63,223 nucleotides of DNA from Bacteroidales bacterium (GTDB lineage Bacteria > Bacteroidota > Bacteroidia > Bacteroidales > F082): contig JAUXMV010000073.1 of the NCBI GenBank assembly GCA_030683155.1, positions 1-63,223 of the forward strand. The letters are read 5' to 3'. The translations under genes were made by a program, and so were the position numbers. Position 1 is the first letter of the stretch. The number at the start of each line of letters is the position of its first letter. Below, piece by piece: positions 27,001-35,623 of the stretch. Under the pieces are notes generated by a model. That model was not told the origin of the DNA. It did no database searches and saw only the letters and a program-made list of their open reading frames with translations.

Positions 27001-27348
27001 GAAAAGCCCGCTTCCCATTGTGCCGATCCAGATTCTGTTTTTATAGTCCTGGCCCAGGCTTAAAATATTGTTGTTTGGCAAACTGTTTTTATCGGCGTGG
27101 TTTCTTCTGTAAATAATCATGTTTTTACCATCATAACGGTTCAGTCCGTCATTGGTGCCAAACCACATTAATCCATTGTTATCCTGCAGAATGGCATTGA
27201 CGGTTCCCTGGCTGAGACCGTTATTTTTGTTGATGTGTTCAAAACGTAAATTACTTTGCGCTACAAGGTTGATTTGAAAGAAAAACAATACAATTGATAT
27301 GCTTATCCATAAAAACGGTTCTGAATGGAAATTGAAACCTCTTTTCAT
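24043..27348 (-). CDS. Propeller-type membrane sensor histidine kinase
   Basis: 1101 aa. An N-terminal signal segment is followed by two seven-bladed Reg_prop propellers (about 30-700) with many LWFGT/IWIGT-type repeats, then a Y_Y_Y domain (~735-800). One transmembrane helix (FRISVIVFLFILLSIFFFL) and a coiled coil come next. HisKA has the phospho-acceptor H886 in AHDLKNP. HATPase_c has the N-box N1000/N1004, DTGVG and GTGLGL. Unlike the hybrid two-component systems common in Bacteroidota, it stops after the kinase domain with no receiver and no AraC HTH, so a separate response regulator is needed; none is encoded nearby. The ligand is probably extracellular. Confidence 0.9.
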   Translation of the reverse strand: MKRGFNFHSEPFLWISISIVLFFFQINLVAQSNLRFEHINKNNGLSQGTVNAILQDNNGLMWFGTNDGLNRYDGKNMIIYRRNHADKNSLPNNNILSLGQDYKNRIWIGTMGSGLFYLDPVRNTFHSFRELIDNSDKLDIGQRINCIFIDPTDNVLWAGSNTGVISLDFNSRKLTFIDFSAKEIDGIFVGNIYSLLVEKNLVWIGTDKGGLLRLDINTNQLISIPNINQKNFINDIGYRDIIMNILRDKNGLLWVSTLGSGVLLFDEKELALVDPDFAKENKNDVFSPWIRSMALVGDTAIWCITSGEGLQIINLKTKKITLSKSNPTNSFGLTSNALKSIYSDNIGGIWVGDNGHGINYYFPVSKKIRPISYSTGASSLTFQSVRSIYRDENKNLWIGGYGGFNIFDNHFNRIIVSENIENAYCIYADQNDKEIVWIGSEGDGLRKVSKINGRLLKWYEGKASEKDEGLMGSSVYSILAKSDDEIWVGTEQALNVFNKKTGVNFEMKIESNEKLFDTKGRVRVIYKDSKKRTWIGTLGEGLTYMYNNTLVFNIFKNDAENSSSISSNIIYSVFESKGGVIYIGTDNGLNVYDEVTATFKHITTANGLINDVVYGILEDEENNIWLSTNEGISCYNPSNGSFRNYDAEDGFQANEFNSGAYYKDDEGTLYFGGVNGVSIFRPKDLFDNPFEPKIVFTQLKIGNSPAVIDPPITTAKEIKLDYFNQSFRLEFAALNYYKPKKNQYAYRIKEIRNEWTYLGNENSIEIANLGYGTFTIEVIASNNDGVWNERGISLNIIIDPPFWATHWFRISVIVFLFILLSIFFFLRISVLKRNKRLLQEEVEIRTSELRKANLELLHEIKVRKKTEDELILSNQTKDKFFSIIAHDLKNPFNVMLGLTDILSEDFETFEPHEQKELLQTVSKSAKELYNLLENLLSWSLTQQGKLVYTFEKFDLCTIVHESVILLTPHANQKNIELKTDICLESMVLADKNSINTVIRNLISNAIKFTPSNGKVTISSEENNGMITVSVNDTGVGISEANLSKLFRVDEQFKTIGTAKEKGTGLGLVLCSEFIHANGGTINVKSTLGKGSTFSFSLPKAN

Positions 27349-27375
27349 ATCGTTGTTTTAGTGTCTTAGCAAAAA

Positions 27376-27408
27376 CAAATTTATGCTTTTTAACAAGCTC
27401 TTTAACAA
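27376..27408 (-). promoter_or_regulatory. Candidate promoter of the histidine kinase
   Basis: On the minus strand TTG (27408-27406), 22 bases, then TAAATTTG (27383-27376), 27 bases before the ATG at 27348. Confidence 0.55.
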
Positions 27409-27498
27409 TCTGTTTAAAAGAAAAAATAACAATGCATGACGAACTCTGAAAGCGAAAAATGAATTAATCATCATCAAATGGATTAAGATTGCCATTCA

Positions 27499-27532
27499 TT
27501 GTGCTTCCCTATTGCCAGAACCATTAATTTTG
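27499..27532 (+). promoter_or_regulatory. Candidate promoter of mrdA-rodA
   Basis: TTG at 27499-27501, 23 bases, then TAATTTTG at 27525-27532; the ATG of mrdA is 22 bases further on. Confidence 0.55.
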
Positions 27533-27554
27533 CATTTCAAAAAACTAAAACCTT

Positions 27555-29366
27555 ATGGCCGACCGGCAGCATGCCTTTCGTAAACATACTATTGCCCTGA
27601 TTATTTTATCGGTTGGTTTTGTTTTTCTGATAAGGTTATTTTATCTGCAGATTATCGATCAAACCTATAAGCTTTCCTCTCAAAACAATGTACTGAGATT
27701 TGTGACACAGTATCCTGCGCGTGGAACCATTTTCGATCGAAATGGCGAGTTGCTGGTGTATAACGAAGCTGCCTACGACTTGCTTGTAATACCCAGACAG
27801 GCTGAGATTGTTGATACATTGGAGTTTTGCCGACTGCTTCGTATTGATATTGAATCGTTTCGGGCGCGTTTACAAAAAGCAAGAAAGCATTCCCGCTATC
27901 GCCCTTCTGTTTTTCTGGAGCAGATTTCCAAAGAGGATTATGGCTTTATTGTTGAAAAGCTTTATAAGTATCCTGGCTTTTTCTTTCAGTCGCGTACATT
28001 GAGAAAGTATCCGCAACCCATAGCAGCGCACATTTTGGGCGATGTTGGTGAGGTAAACAACAACGATCTTGAGCGTGACAAGCACTATCGCATGGGCGAC
28101 TATATCGGAAAGTCGGGCATTGAGCGCTTTTACGAGAAGTATTTGCGCGGCAAGAAAGGTCTGAAAGTGGTCATGGTTGATGTTCATAACAGGGACAAAG
28201 GGAGTTTTCAGGAAGGACGTTATGATACACTTCCGGTAACAGGCATAAATCTGCATCTTGGCATTGATGCTGCGCTTCAGTCATACGGCGAAAAGCTGAT
28301 GACAAATAAAATAGGGAGTGTTGTTGCAATAGATCCGGCAACAGGTGAAATTCTTGCAATGGTAACCAGTCCGGGCTATGATCCAAATCTTTTGGTTGGC
28401 CGTGTTAGGGGGCAAAACTTCAACAATATGCTCAAGGATACGTCTAAGCCTCTGATCAACCGCGCTATCAGCGGAACCTATCCACCTGGATCAACATTTA
28501 AAATGATCAACGCATTGGTAGCATTACAAAGCGGAGCCATCACCGAACACACCCAATTTTCTTGCCAGGGAAAAGGAAGCCTTCCAATTCGTTGTTCCCA
28601 CGATCACACTTCTCCTTTGGCTGTTCAGCTGGCAATAGAGCATTCCTGTAATCCCTTTTTCTGGAATGCTTTTCGAAACACCCTCACAAACAACAAGTTT
28701 AAAAATCAAAAAGAGGCTTTCGTTTACTGGAATAAAATGATGCATGCTTTTGGTCTTGGCCATAGGTTCGATACTGACATCCCTTTTGAAGTTGCAGGCA
28801 ATATTCCTTCGCGCGAATATTATGATAAAGTTTATAGAGGCAGCTGGAATGCTTTAACAGTTCGGTCGCTTAGTATTGGTCAGGGCGAAATTTTGCTGAC
28901 TCCGTTACAACTGGCAAATCTCGCTGCTATTATTGGAAATGAAGGTTTTTATTATCCGCCTCATTTTGTACGAAGCATTGGTGAGGAAAATGAAGCACTT
29001 CCTGATAAACTGACAACGAAGCTCGAAACTGGGGTTGATGCGAAATATTTTAAACTAGTCAAACAGGCTATGCTCGATGTTTTTGAGGGAGGCGGTGGAA
29101 CAGCAAGACGATACAAAACAACAGCATTTCAGGCTGCGGGTAAAACAGGCACAGTGCAAAATCCTCACGGAAAAGACCATTCAATGTTTATGGCTTTTGC
29201 ACCCTACGATAAACCGACAATCGCTATTGCAGTCATTGTTGAAAATGCGGGCTTCGGTTCAACATGGGCGGCGCCTATCGCAACGCTTATGATGGAGAAG
29301 TATATTACAGGAGAAGTAAAACGGCCTGAACTGGAGGAAAGAATTATTACGACGGCGATATATTGA
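27555..29366 (+). CDS. mrdA: Penicillin-binding protein 2 (elongation transpeptidase)
   Basis: 603 aa inner-membrane protein with an N-terminal anchor (about 12-32), a dimerisation/pedestal domain containing PARGTIFDRNGELL, and a transpeptidase domain. Active-site motifs are STFK (313-316, Ser313 nucleophile), SCN (364-366) and KTG (528-530). It cross-links peptidoglycan during lateral growth with RodA, whose gene starts 7 bases downstream. In many relatives mreBCD lie just upstream; here a histidine kinase takes that place. Assignment is firm. Confidence 0.93.
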   Translation: MADRQHAFRKHTIALIILSVGFVFLIRLFYLQIIDQTYKLSSQNNVLRFVTQYPARGTIFDRNGELLVYNEAAYDLLVIPRQAEIVDTLEFCRLLRIDIESFRARLQKARKHSRYRPSVFLEQISKEDYGFIVEKLYKYPGFFFQSRTLRKYPQPIAAHILGDVGEVNNNDLERDKHYRMGDYIGKSGIERFYEKYLRGKKGLKVVMVDVHNRDKGSFQEGRYDTLPVTGINLHLGIDAALQSYGEKLMTNKIGSVVAIDPATGEILAMVTSPGYDPNLLVGRVRGQNFNNMLKDTSKPLINRAISGTYPPGSTFKMINALVALQSGAITEHTQFSCQGKGSLPIRCSHDHTSPLAVQLAIEHSCNPFFWNAFRNTLTNNKFKNQKEAFVYWNKMMHAFGLGHRFDTDIPFEVAGNIPSREYYDKVYRGSWNALTVRSLSIGQGEILLTPLQLANLAAIIGNEGFYYPPHFVRSIGEENEALPDKLTTKLETGVDAKYFKLVKQAMLDVFEGGGGTARRYKTTAFQAAGKTGTVQNPHGKDHSMFMAFAPYDKPTIAIAVIVENAGFGSTWAAPIATLMMEKYITGEVKRPELEERIITTAIY

Positions 29367-29373
29367 TGATGTT

Positions 29374-30633
29374 ATGAGAGACAACAAAAGCGTTTTTTCC
29401 AATATCGACTGGACGACAGTGCTGATTTTTCTAGCACTTGCCATTACAGGTTGGATAAGCGTGTATGCTGCCGTGTATGATGAAGATCATAAAAGTATTT
29501 TTGATCTTTCCCAACGCTACGGAAAACAGCTTTTATGGATAGCTCTAGGAGGATTATTGGCTTTTATTGTTTTGCTTACCGATCCAAAGTTTTTTAACGC
29601 CTTTGCTTTTCCGATATATATTGTCACGATGCTGATGCTGATTGCCGTTTTGCTTTTTGGATCTACCATTTCAGGCAGTAAATCATGGTTTCAAATTGGC
29701 GGTTTTGCCATTCAACCTGCTGAATTTGCCAAATTCAGTACTGCTTTAGCACTAGCCTCTTATTTCGGAAAACTTGATATTGAATACGCTCAGTTGCGCA
29801 CCAGAATTGTAACGGCAGCGATCATAATATTACCGGCTCTGCTAATATTATTACAGTACGACACAGGATCAGCCTTGGTTTTTTCTGCATTTATTCTCGT
29901 ATTTTACCGCGAAGGCATGTCAGGAGTGCCACTTTTGTTAGGGCTTGCTGCGGTGGTGTTGTTTTTGCTTACCCTCTATTTTGAACCGGTTTATGTCATA
30001 ATTGGCATGGCAATTCTTGTTGGAGCATCTTTGTTTTTCATCAAGCGCAATCTTCAAAATATTTTGACACTGATAGGTATACTTGCGATTGCTTCGATTT
30101 TTGTTTTCAGTGTTGAATACGTATATGAAAATGTGCTTGAAACCCATCAGCGAACCCGAATCGGTGTGTTGCTTGGCCATGATGATGATTTGCTGGGTGC
30201 AGGCTACAATGTGCATCAGTCAAAAATTGCCATTGGATCAGGCGGATTTAGCGGCAAAGGGTTTCTGAACGGCACACAAACAAAATTCAATTTTGTGCCG
30301 GAACAAAGTACCGACTTTATCTTTTGTACAGTAGGTGAGGAGTGGGGTTTTCTGGGCTCTTTAGTGGTTGTAGGCCTTTATATCTCACTTTTTATGAGAC
30401 TAATTTTTCTTGCCGAACGACAACGGTCTGTTTTTGCACGGGTATATGGCTATTCAGTACTTTCAATATTGTTTTTTCATTTTGCCATCAATATAGGGAT
30501 GACCATTGGCTTGGTGCCTGTGATTGGCATTCCTCTTCCATTTATCAGTTATGGGGGATCAAGTTTGTGGGCGTTTACGATCATGCTTTTTGTTTTTTTG
30601 AAGCAAGATGCCAACCGGCTCAATATTCTTTGA
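29374..30633 (+). CDS. rodA: Rod shape-determining protein RodA (SEDS glycosyltransferase)
   Basis: 419 aa polytopic SEDS protein with about ten transmembrane helices. Key family segments are GSKSWFQIGGFAIQPAEFAKF (with the conserved Glu-Phe-x-Lys), the long extracellular loop with HQSKIAIGSGGFSGKGFLNGTQT and the VPEQSTDFIF motif with its conserved Asp. The C-terminal PLPFISYGGSSL is also present. It polymerises glycan strands from lipid II in the elongasome with the PBP2 encoded just before it. The two genes form an operon. Confidence 0.93.
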   Translation: MRDNKSVFSNIDWTTVLIFLALAITGWISVYAAVYDEDHKSIFDLSQRYGKQLLWIALGGLLAFIVLLTDPKFFNAFAFPIYIVTMLMLIAVLLFGSTISGSKSWFQIGGFAIQPAEFAKFSTALALASYFGKLDIEYAQLRTRIVTAAIIILPALLILLQYDTGSALVFSAFILVFYREGMSGVPLLLGLAAVVLFLLTLYFEPVYVIIGMAILVGASLFFIKRNLQNILTLIGILAIASIFVFSVEYVYENVLETHQRTRIGVLLGHDDDLLGAGYNVHQSKIAIGSGGFSGKGFLNGTQTKFNFVPEQSTDFIFCTVGEEWGFLGSLVVVGLYISLFMRLIFLAERQRSVFARVYGYSVLSILFFHFAINIGMTIGLVPVIGIPLPFISYGGSSLWAFTIMLFVFLKQDANRLNIL

Positions 30634-30662
30634 CCTGACAAATTATTAATTTTACTGACAAA

Positions 30663-30721
30663 GCGGACATATTTGCACAATTTCTGTTCACAAGCGGACA
30701 AATATTGTATTACTTCGGACA
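30663..30721 (+). promoter_or_regulatory. Three GGACA direct repeats, candidate enhancer-binding sites
   Basis: GCGGACA occurs at 30663-30669 and 30694-30700, and TCGGACA at 30715-30721. The spacing is 31 and 21 bases (about three and two helical turns). The second has a partial inverse half (TGTTC at 30685-30689). They lie 68-126 bases upstream of the sigma54-like promoter, the usual distance for NtrC-type activators. Confidence 0.4.
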
Positions 30722-30788
30722 TTCAGCGCAACCGATTTCGTAAAATTTAATTAATATAAATAGCTTTATATCAGTTAAATATATATTT

Positions 30789-30803
30789 TGGCACGATATT
30801 AGT
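30789..30803 (+). promoter_or_regulatory. Sigma54-like promoter of the YINDIPF repeat protein
   Basis: TGGCACG at 30789-30795 is a perfect -24 element. After four bases, TAGT (30800-30803) stands where TTGC is expected (two mismatches). The start codon is 45 bases downstream. Confidence 0.4.
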
Positions 30804-30847
30804 AAATATGTTATCAAATATCAAAAATGAATTTAATAACATATACC

Positions 30848-31189
30848 ATGAAAACTAAAATAACACTCGCACTCTTAGCCTTAATGTTTAGCATTTTTCA
30901 ATTACATGCTGACGAACTGAATTTTAAAATGCAGGATGAAGCGTATATCAACGACATCCCATTCAATACAACTGTTGTACTAAATAAAATACATTCAAAC
31001 TGCGCCCTAAGTGCTGATTTTGAATTGACTGACGAACCTTATATCAACGACATTCCTTTCGATACTCAGGAAGTAGCCCTGGAATTAATCGTGAACAATG
31101 AAAGTCTGTCAGTTAGAATGACTGAAGAAGCATATATCGATGATATTCCATTCGATACACAAAAGATTGCTGTATACTTTTTGAACTAA
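30848..31189 (+). CDS. Small secreted protein with three YI(N/D)DIPF repeats, unknown function
   Basis: 113 aa from the ATG at 30848; an ATG at 30827 gives a less typical signal. A Sec signal peptide (about 1-21, ending LHA) precedes three repeats with core E(A/P)YI(N/D)DIPF(N/D)T at about residues 33, 71 and 105, spaced about 34-38 residues. The protein is acidic and probably periplasmic or secreted. It is a single-gene unit with its own sigma54-like promoter and a strong terminator. I believe similar YIDDIPFDT proteins occur in other Bacteroidota, but I know of no assigned function. Confidence 0.75.
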   Translation: MKTKITLALLALMFSIFQLHADELNFKMQDEAYINDIPFNTTVVLNKIHSNCALSADFELTDEPYINDIPFDTQEVALELIVNNESLSVRMTEEAYIDDIPFDTQKIAVYFLN

Positions 31190-31261
31190 AAAGATTGTAC
31201 AATTCAAATTTTTGAAACTATTAATTTTCATACTCATATAGTTTTGTGTTGGTTAAACTTG

Positions 31262-31289
31262 AAAAGACTCGGCGAAAGCCGGGTCTTTT
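31262..31289. terminator. Strong bidirectional terminator
   Basis: AAAAGACTCGGC (31262-31273), loop GAAA, GCCGGGTCTTTT (31278-31289). The 12-bp stem has one G-T wobble and T-runs on both strands. It serves the YINDIPF gene and, on the minus strand, queA. Confidence 0.85.
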
Positions 31290-31354
31290 CTTATGATATA
31301 GCATGAAAACAATGTTTTTTAAAAGTGATGTGTTCTAAAAAACAATGTGAATGT

Positions 31355-32404
31355 TTATAAAATGAGCATGGCATCACCATAAGTAAAGAAGCGGTATTTT
31401 TCATTAACAGCTTCTTTATATGCCTTCATGAGGAAATCATAGTCGGCAAAAGCTGCCGCTTGCATCATCATGGGAGATTTTGGCATGTGAAAATTTGTGA
31501 CCATTGCATCGGCGATACCAAAATCGTATGGAGGGAAAATGAATTTGTTTGTCCATCCTTTGTATGATTTAATGCGTCCGGGTATTGTAACGGAGGTTTC
31601 AAGCGCTTTCATAGTTGTTGTTCCTATGGCAACCACACTGTTTCCGCGTGCTTTTGTTTCGTTTATCAGTCGCGCATTATCTTCATCAATATACATTTCT
31701 TCCGAATCCATCTTGTGTTTGGTAAGGTCCTCCACTTCTATTGTGCGGAAATTACCCATCCCGGTATGCAATGTAATTTCGGCAAAGCTTACACCGATGA
31801 GTTCGAGGCGCTTCATGACTTCTCTGCTAAAGTGCATGCCTGCTGTGGGAGCTGCAATAGCACCCTCATGTTTTGCAAAAATCGTTTGATAACGTTCTGC
31901 ATCTTCAGGCTCGACAGGCCTGTCGTGAATTTTTGGCAAGGGGGTTTTGCCTAAAGAATAAATAGTTTTTTTAAACTCTTCATAAGGTCCGTCAAACAGA
32001 AATCTGAGTGTACGGCCACGAGAAGTAGTGTTGTCGATGACTTCGGCTACGAGTGACTCGTCATCACCGAAATAAAGTTTGTTGCCGATTCTGATTTTGC
32101 GGGCAGGGTCAACCAACACGTCCCATAAACGGCTTTCGCGATTGAGTTCACGAAGTAGAAAAACTTCGATCTTTGCCCCTGTTTTTTCTTTTTCACCGTA
32201 AAGACGGGCAGGAAAAACTTTGGTATTGTTTAAGACGAAAATGTCACCATCCCTGAAATACTCGAGAATTTCTTTGAAAATCCTGTGCTCAATGGTCTTA
32301 TCCTTGCGGTTAAGTACCATGAGCCTTGATTCATCTCTGTTTTTTGGGGGGTGACTTGCAATAAGATTTGCAGGCAGGTTAAACCTGAATTGTGATAGTT
32401 TCAT
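31355..32404 (-). CDS. queA: tRNA preQ1(34) S-adenosylmethionine ribosyltransferase-isomerase
   Basis: 349 aa, normal family length. The N-terminus [33 protein letters not shown] is diagnostic. Further marks are [21 protein letters not shown] and [21 protein letters not shown]. It transfers the ribosyl part of SAM to preQ1 in the anticodon wobble position, making epoxyqueuosine. It has its own promoter (32483-32513) and is separated from truB by 245 bases without other features. Confidence 0.95.
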   Translation of the reverse strand: MKLSQFRFNLPANLIASHPPKNRDESRLMVLNRKDKTIEHRIFKEILEYFRDGDIFVLNNTKVFPARLYGEKEKTGAKIEVFLLRELNRESRLWDVLVDPARKIRIGNKLYFGDDESLVAEVIDNTTSRGRTLRFLFDGPYEEFKKTIYSLGKTPLPKIHDRPVEPEDAERYQTIFAKHEGAIAAPTAGMHFSREVMKRLELIGVSFAEITLHTGMGNFRTIEVEDLTKHKMDSEEMYIDEDNARLINETKARGNSVVAIGTTTMKALETSVTIPGRIKSYKGWTNKFIFPPYDFGIADAMVTNFHMPKSPMMMQAAAFADYDFLMKAYKEAVNEKYRFFTYGDAMLIL

Positions 32405-32482
32405 TTGCTTAATCTTTAATTTACCAACATGATTTTATAAAAATCCACCAACTGTTCTAAGCATGTTTTGGAGTGAGGTTTG

Positions 32483-32513
32483 CAAAGGTAACCCAAGAAG
32501 GAGGCGAAGTCAA
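32483..32513 (-). promoter_or_regulatory. Promoter of queA
   Basis: Minus strand: TTG (32513-32511), 20 bases, TACCTTTG (32490-32483). Both elements and the spacing match the Bacteroidota consensus. Confidence 0.65.
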
Positions 32514-32649
32514 GTTAAAAGCTAAAAAAGGCATCAGTATTTAGGTAAAGATTTACGTTAAAAAACCAAAAAACAATACTTTCGTTATCTCTTTTCAAAA
32601 ACTGACAGTCATTTACAAGGAATCTTCATTGTTATTTGAAAACAGAAAT

Positions 32650-33381
32650 CTAGTTTTCAACATCAGTTTTACCCGTTTCTACTCCTGTTATTACTGCCTT
32701 TAATGCTGTCAGTTCCCAGGCGTTTTCGATAGAGAAATCACCAATACGTGTGCGTCTTAGTTCGGTAAGACAGGCTCCGTTATCAAGTGCTTTTCCAAAG
32801 TCACTTACCAGACTTCTGATATATGTGCCTTTGCTACAGCTGATTTCAAATTTTATGAAAGGAAGCTCAATTGAGGTTAGCAGAAATTTATTGATCTCAA
32901 CAACGCGTGTTTTCATAACGACATCCTGACTTTTTCGTGCATATTTGAAGGCTCTTTTTCCATCAATCTTCACGGCAGAATATACAGGAGGGAGTTGTTC
33001 TATTGTCCCCAGAAATTTTATTCTGGCTTGTTCCAGTTGTTCAGCGCTGATATCATCAAACGGAAAGGTCGCATCTGGCGCTGTCTCCAGGTCGTAGGAG
33101 GGCGTTGTAAGTCCCAGCTGCATCGTCCCGGTATAGGTTTTATCCTGATCCTGAAAATTTTGAATTTGTTTGGTCATTGGCCCTGTACACAAAATCAACA
33201 ATCCACTTGCCAAAGGATCAAGCGTTCCTGCATGGCCAACTTTTAGCTTTGGGATATTCAAATATCTCTTTATTGCCACCCTGATGTGATTGACCACATC
33301 AAAAGATGTCCATCCAACAGGTTTATCGATAAGCAGCAGTTCACCTTCTTCAAAGTGAAAATTATTTTCAGGAATTTGCAT
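32650..33381 (-). CDS. truB: tRNA pseudouridine(55) synthase
   Basis: 243 aa from the ATG at 33381. The frame extends to 33429 and would overlap uppP by 20 bases, but family members start near here (LLIDKPVGWTSFDVV). The catalytic Asp lies in VGHAGTLDPLASGLL. SCSKGTYIRSL and the C-terminal RRTRIGDFS motif are also present. It isomerises U55 in the T-loop of tRNAs. Last gene of the ftsX-DUF3098-uppP-truB run. Confidence 0.93.
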   Translation of the reverse strand: MQIPENNFHFEEGELLLIDKPVGWTSFDVVNHIRVAIKRYLNIPKLKVGHAGTLDPLASGLLILCTGPMTKQIQNFQDQDKTYTGTMQLGLTTPSYDLETAPDATFPFDDISAEQLEQARIKFLGTIEQLPPVYSAVKIDGKRAFKYARKSQDVVMKTRVVEINKFLLTSIELPFIKFEISCSKGTYIRSLVSDFGKALDNGACLTELRRTRIGDFSIENAWELTALKAVITGVETGKTDVEN

Positions 33382-33409
33382 TAACAGGGATTGATTAGAA
33401 TGATTGATC

Positions 33410-34192
33410 TCAGGCTGCAAAAATCGCAATGAGACCTATGATGAAACAGTAAATGGAAAAATAGATGAGCTTACCTTTACTCACAATGTTGATCATCCAT
33501 TTGCAGGCAAACAAACCTGAAACAAATGCTGCTGCGAAACCGATAATTATCGCAGAAAGCCCAATGCTCGAATTTTCAGCATTGTCACCTTTTAATACGT
33601 CAAGTAAATTGGCTCCCAGAATAGGGATAAGTACCATAAGGAATGAAAAACGAGCCAGAAGCTCACGTTTGTTTCCCAACATTAAACCTGTACTGATGGT
33701 TGCTCCGGAACGGGAAATGCCGGGCAAAACCGCAACAGCCTGTGCAAGACCGATGATGAATGAATCAAGAAATTCTATTTTTCTTTCGTTTGATTTTTTG
33801 AAATAGGTAAATGCCAGCAAAGACGCTGTAACTAACAGCATATAACCTACAAACCGAATGTCTCCGCTAAAAAACGACTCTACATAATCAGCAAAAAACA
33901 ATCCTACAATAAGCACAGGAATCATGGATACAGCTATCAAAGCAACAAACTTCCATGATTCATTCCAGCTGAAATCGAAAAGGCCTTTAAGAATCTGAAA
34001 AAGATCTTTTCTGAAAACTACGATTGTACTCAGAACAGTTGCACCATGCACGGCAACAGTAAAAGAAAGACTTTTTTCGGCTTCGATACCAAGCAAATGT
34101 TTTCCCAGTTCAAGATGCCCACTGCTGCTAACGGGTAAAAATTCGGTGAGTCCCTGAACCAACCCAAGGATAAGTGCTTCAATCCAGCTCAT
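33410..34192 (-). CDS. uppP: Undecaprenyl-diphosphatase
   Basis: 260 aa, about eight transmembrane helices. The two active-site motifs are present: GLTEFLPVSSSGHL near the N-terminus (Glu, Ser, His) and GISRSGATIS in the middle (Arg, Ser). It removes a phosphate from undecaprenyl diphosphate to recycle the lipid carrier for cell-wall and surface-glycan synthesis. It lies between DUF3098 and truB in the order common in Bacteroidota. Confidence 0.95.
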   Translation of the reverse strand: MSWIEALILGLVQGLTEFLPVSSSGHLELGKHLLGIEAEKSLSFTVAVHGATVLSTIVVFRKDLFQILKGLFDFSWNESWKFVALIAVSMIPVLIVGLFFADYVESFFSGDIRFVGYMLLVTASLLAFTYFKKSNERKIEFLDSFIIGLAQAVAVLPGISRSGATISTGLMLGNKRELLARFSFLMVLIPILGANLLDVLKGDNAENSSIGLSAIIIGFAAAFVSGLFACKWMINIVSKGKLIYFSIYCFIIGLIAIFAA

Positions 34193-34213
34193 AAAAAGTG
34201 TATGGTTAGGAGT

Positions 34214-34486
34214 CTAATCTTTTGTTTTTTTCATAATGGCATATATCTCAATTACATAGCCGGTTAGCACAAGCAATGGGGCAAGTGTAAGACGCTGGAA
34301 ACTGAAAATTCCTTCACTGAATACATCCGGGTCATTCGAGCCTCCTCCTACCATAAGAAGAAACCCAACAACAATAAAACCCAGACCAATTAATACCCAT
34401 CGATAGTTTTCACGTGTAAAGGCAAACTTATCGGCATTAGGATCGGCGCCTGACTGAAGTTTAGGGGAAGTATTTTTTGTTGTCAT
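34214..34486 (-). CDS. DUF3098 family membrane protein
   Basis: 90 aa from the ATG at 34486; a longer frame to 34549 would overlap ftsX. Two transmembrane helices (about WVLIGLGFIVVGFLLMVGGG and LAPLLVLTGYVIEIYAIM) are joined by a short loop with SNDPDVFSEGIFSFQRL. The family is restricted to Bacteroidota and lies beside ftsX and uppP, as here. It may assist cell division or envelope synthesis; the function is unknown. Confidence 0.82.
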   Translation of the reverse strand: MTTKNTSPKLQSGADPNADKFAFTRENYRWVLIGLGFIVVGFLLMVGGGSNDPDVFSEGIFSFQRLTLAPLLVLTGYVIEIYAIMKKTKD

Positions 34487-34541
34487 CTGAAAAATATTTT
34501 GTGCAAAAATAATGCTTTTATCATAACAATAACCCGAATCC

Positions 34542-35426
34542 TTATGCAAAGAGCTTGTCAGTTCTTATTCTAAGATATTTGTTTAGTGCAAAATAGGTTG
34601 AAATTCCGGTAAGAAGCATGCCCAGCAATAGAATTCCTCCAAAAAGTATACCGATCATTTCGAAATCCTGCAACTGCATAAGTTCTGGAATGTTTTCAAG
34701 ACTCAGGTAAATGATGCCACTCAGAAAAGCCAGGGCAATCAGTGCTCCTGCAAAACCCTGTATGATGCCGCTGATGATAAACGGCTTTTGAATAAAATTT
34801 TCTGTTGCACCCACCAACTGCATGCTACGGATTAAAAAACGCTTTGAATAAACAGATAGCCGAATTGTGTTGTTTATCAATGCAATAGCAATGATTAGCA
34901 ACAAAACACTGAAAGAAAATAAAATGATGCTGATCCTTCTGGCGTTTTGATTGATCAGGTGTACAAGTGATTTTTGGTAATATACTTCTTTCACATCTTT
35001 GTTTTCGAGCAGTCGTTTTTCAACCATCGCGAGGCTGTCAGTATTGGCCCAGACAGCCCTGAATTTTACTTCTATTGCTGGCAGAAGTGGGTTTTCGTCT
35101 TCACCTAGCCATTTTATAAAATCTTCACCCAAATCTTCGGCAAGTCTTTTTGTTGCTTCTTCACGTGTGATATATTGTGTTGATTTGACGTTTTCGTTGG
35201 CATCAAGCATCTTTTGCATCTGAATTATGTTCGCTTCTTTCACGCCTTCCTTCATGATGATTTCAAAACCGATGTTTTCTTTGATCAGATCGGAAAGTTT
35301 ATGGGCGTTCAGTAGCACAAGACTGAATAGCCCAATAGCAAAGAGTACAAGGCTGATGCTTACCACCGAAGTGATATAAGAGCTTGTCAGCCGTCGCTTG
35401 TTATATTTTTCTTCTTTGTAAACCAT
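34542..35426 (-). CDS. ftsX: Cell division protein FtsX
   Basis: 294 aa. It has an N-terminal cytoplasmic tail, a first transmembrane helix (about 15-40), a periplasmic domain with the ITREEATKRLAEDLGEDF region (~45-165), then three helices ending near residue 285. It pairs with the ATPase FtsE, which is not encoded nearby, and activates peptidoglycan hydrolases during division. First gene of a four-gene run with DUF3098, uppP and truB. Confidence 0.9.
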   Translation of the reverse strand: MVYKEEKYNKRRLTSSYITSVVSISLVLFAIGLFSLVLLNAHKLSDLIKENIGFEIIMKEGVKEANIIQMQKMLDANENVKSTQYITREEATKRLAEDLGEDFIKWLGEDENPLLPAIEVKFRAVWANTDSLAMVEKRLLENKDVKEVYYQKSLVHLINQNARRISIILFSFSVLLLIIAIALINNTIRLSVYSKRFLIRSMQLVGATENFIQKPFIISGIIQGFAGALIALAFLSGIIYLSLENIPELMQLQDFEMIGILFGGILLLGMLLTGISTYFALNKYLRIRTDKLFA

Positions 35427-35623
35427 TTTCTTAACGCAGGCGAAGATACAAAAAAGCGCTTTTATATTGGGTTCAAGTTGCTTGGAAAGATATTTCTTGA
35501 AACTATTTTGTTAAAAAAAACTTGTTTAGAAGCAAACTTGATTTCTTTTCCTAAAAATTAACATTGAGTAGTTTGAAAACACTTCCTCAACGGTGACAAA
35601 AGTTTTCACGACTGCCGGATGTG

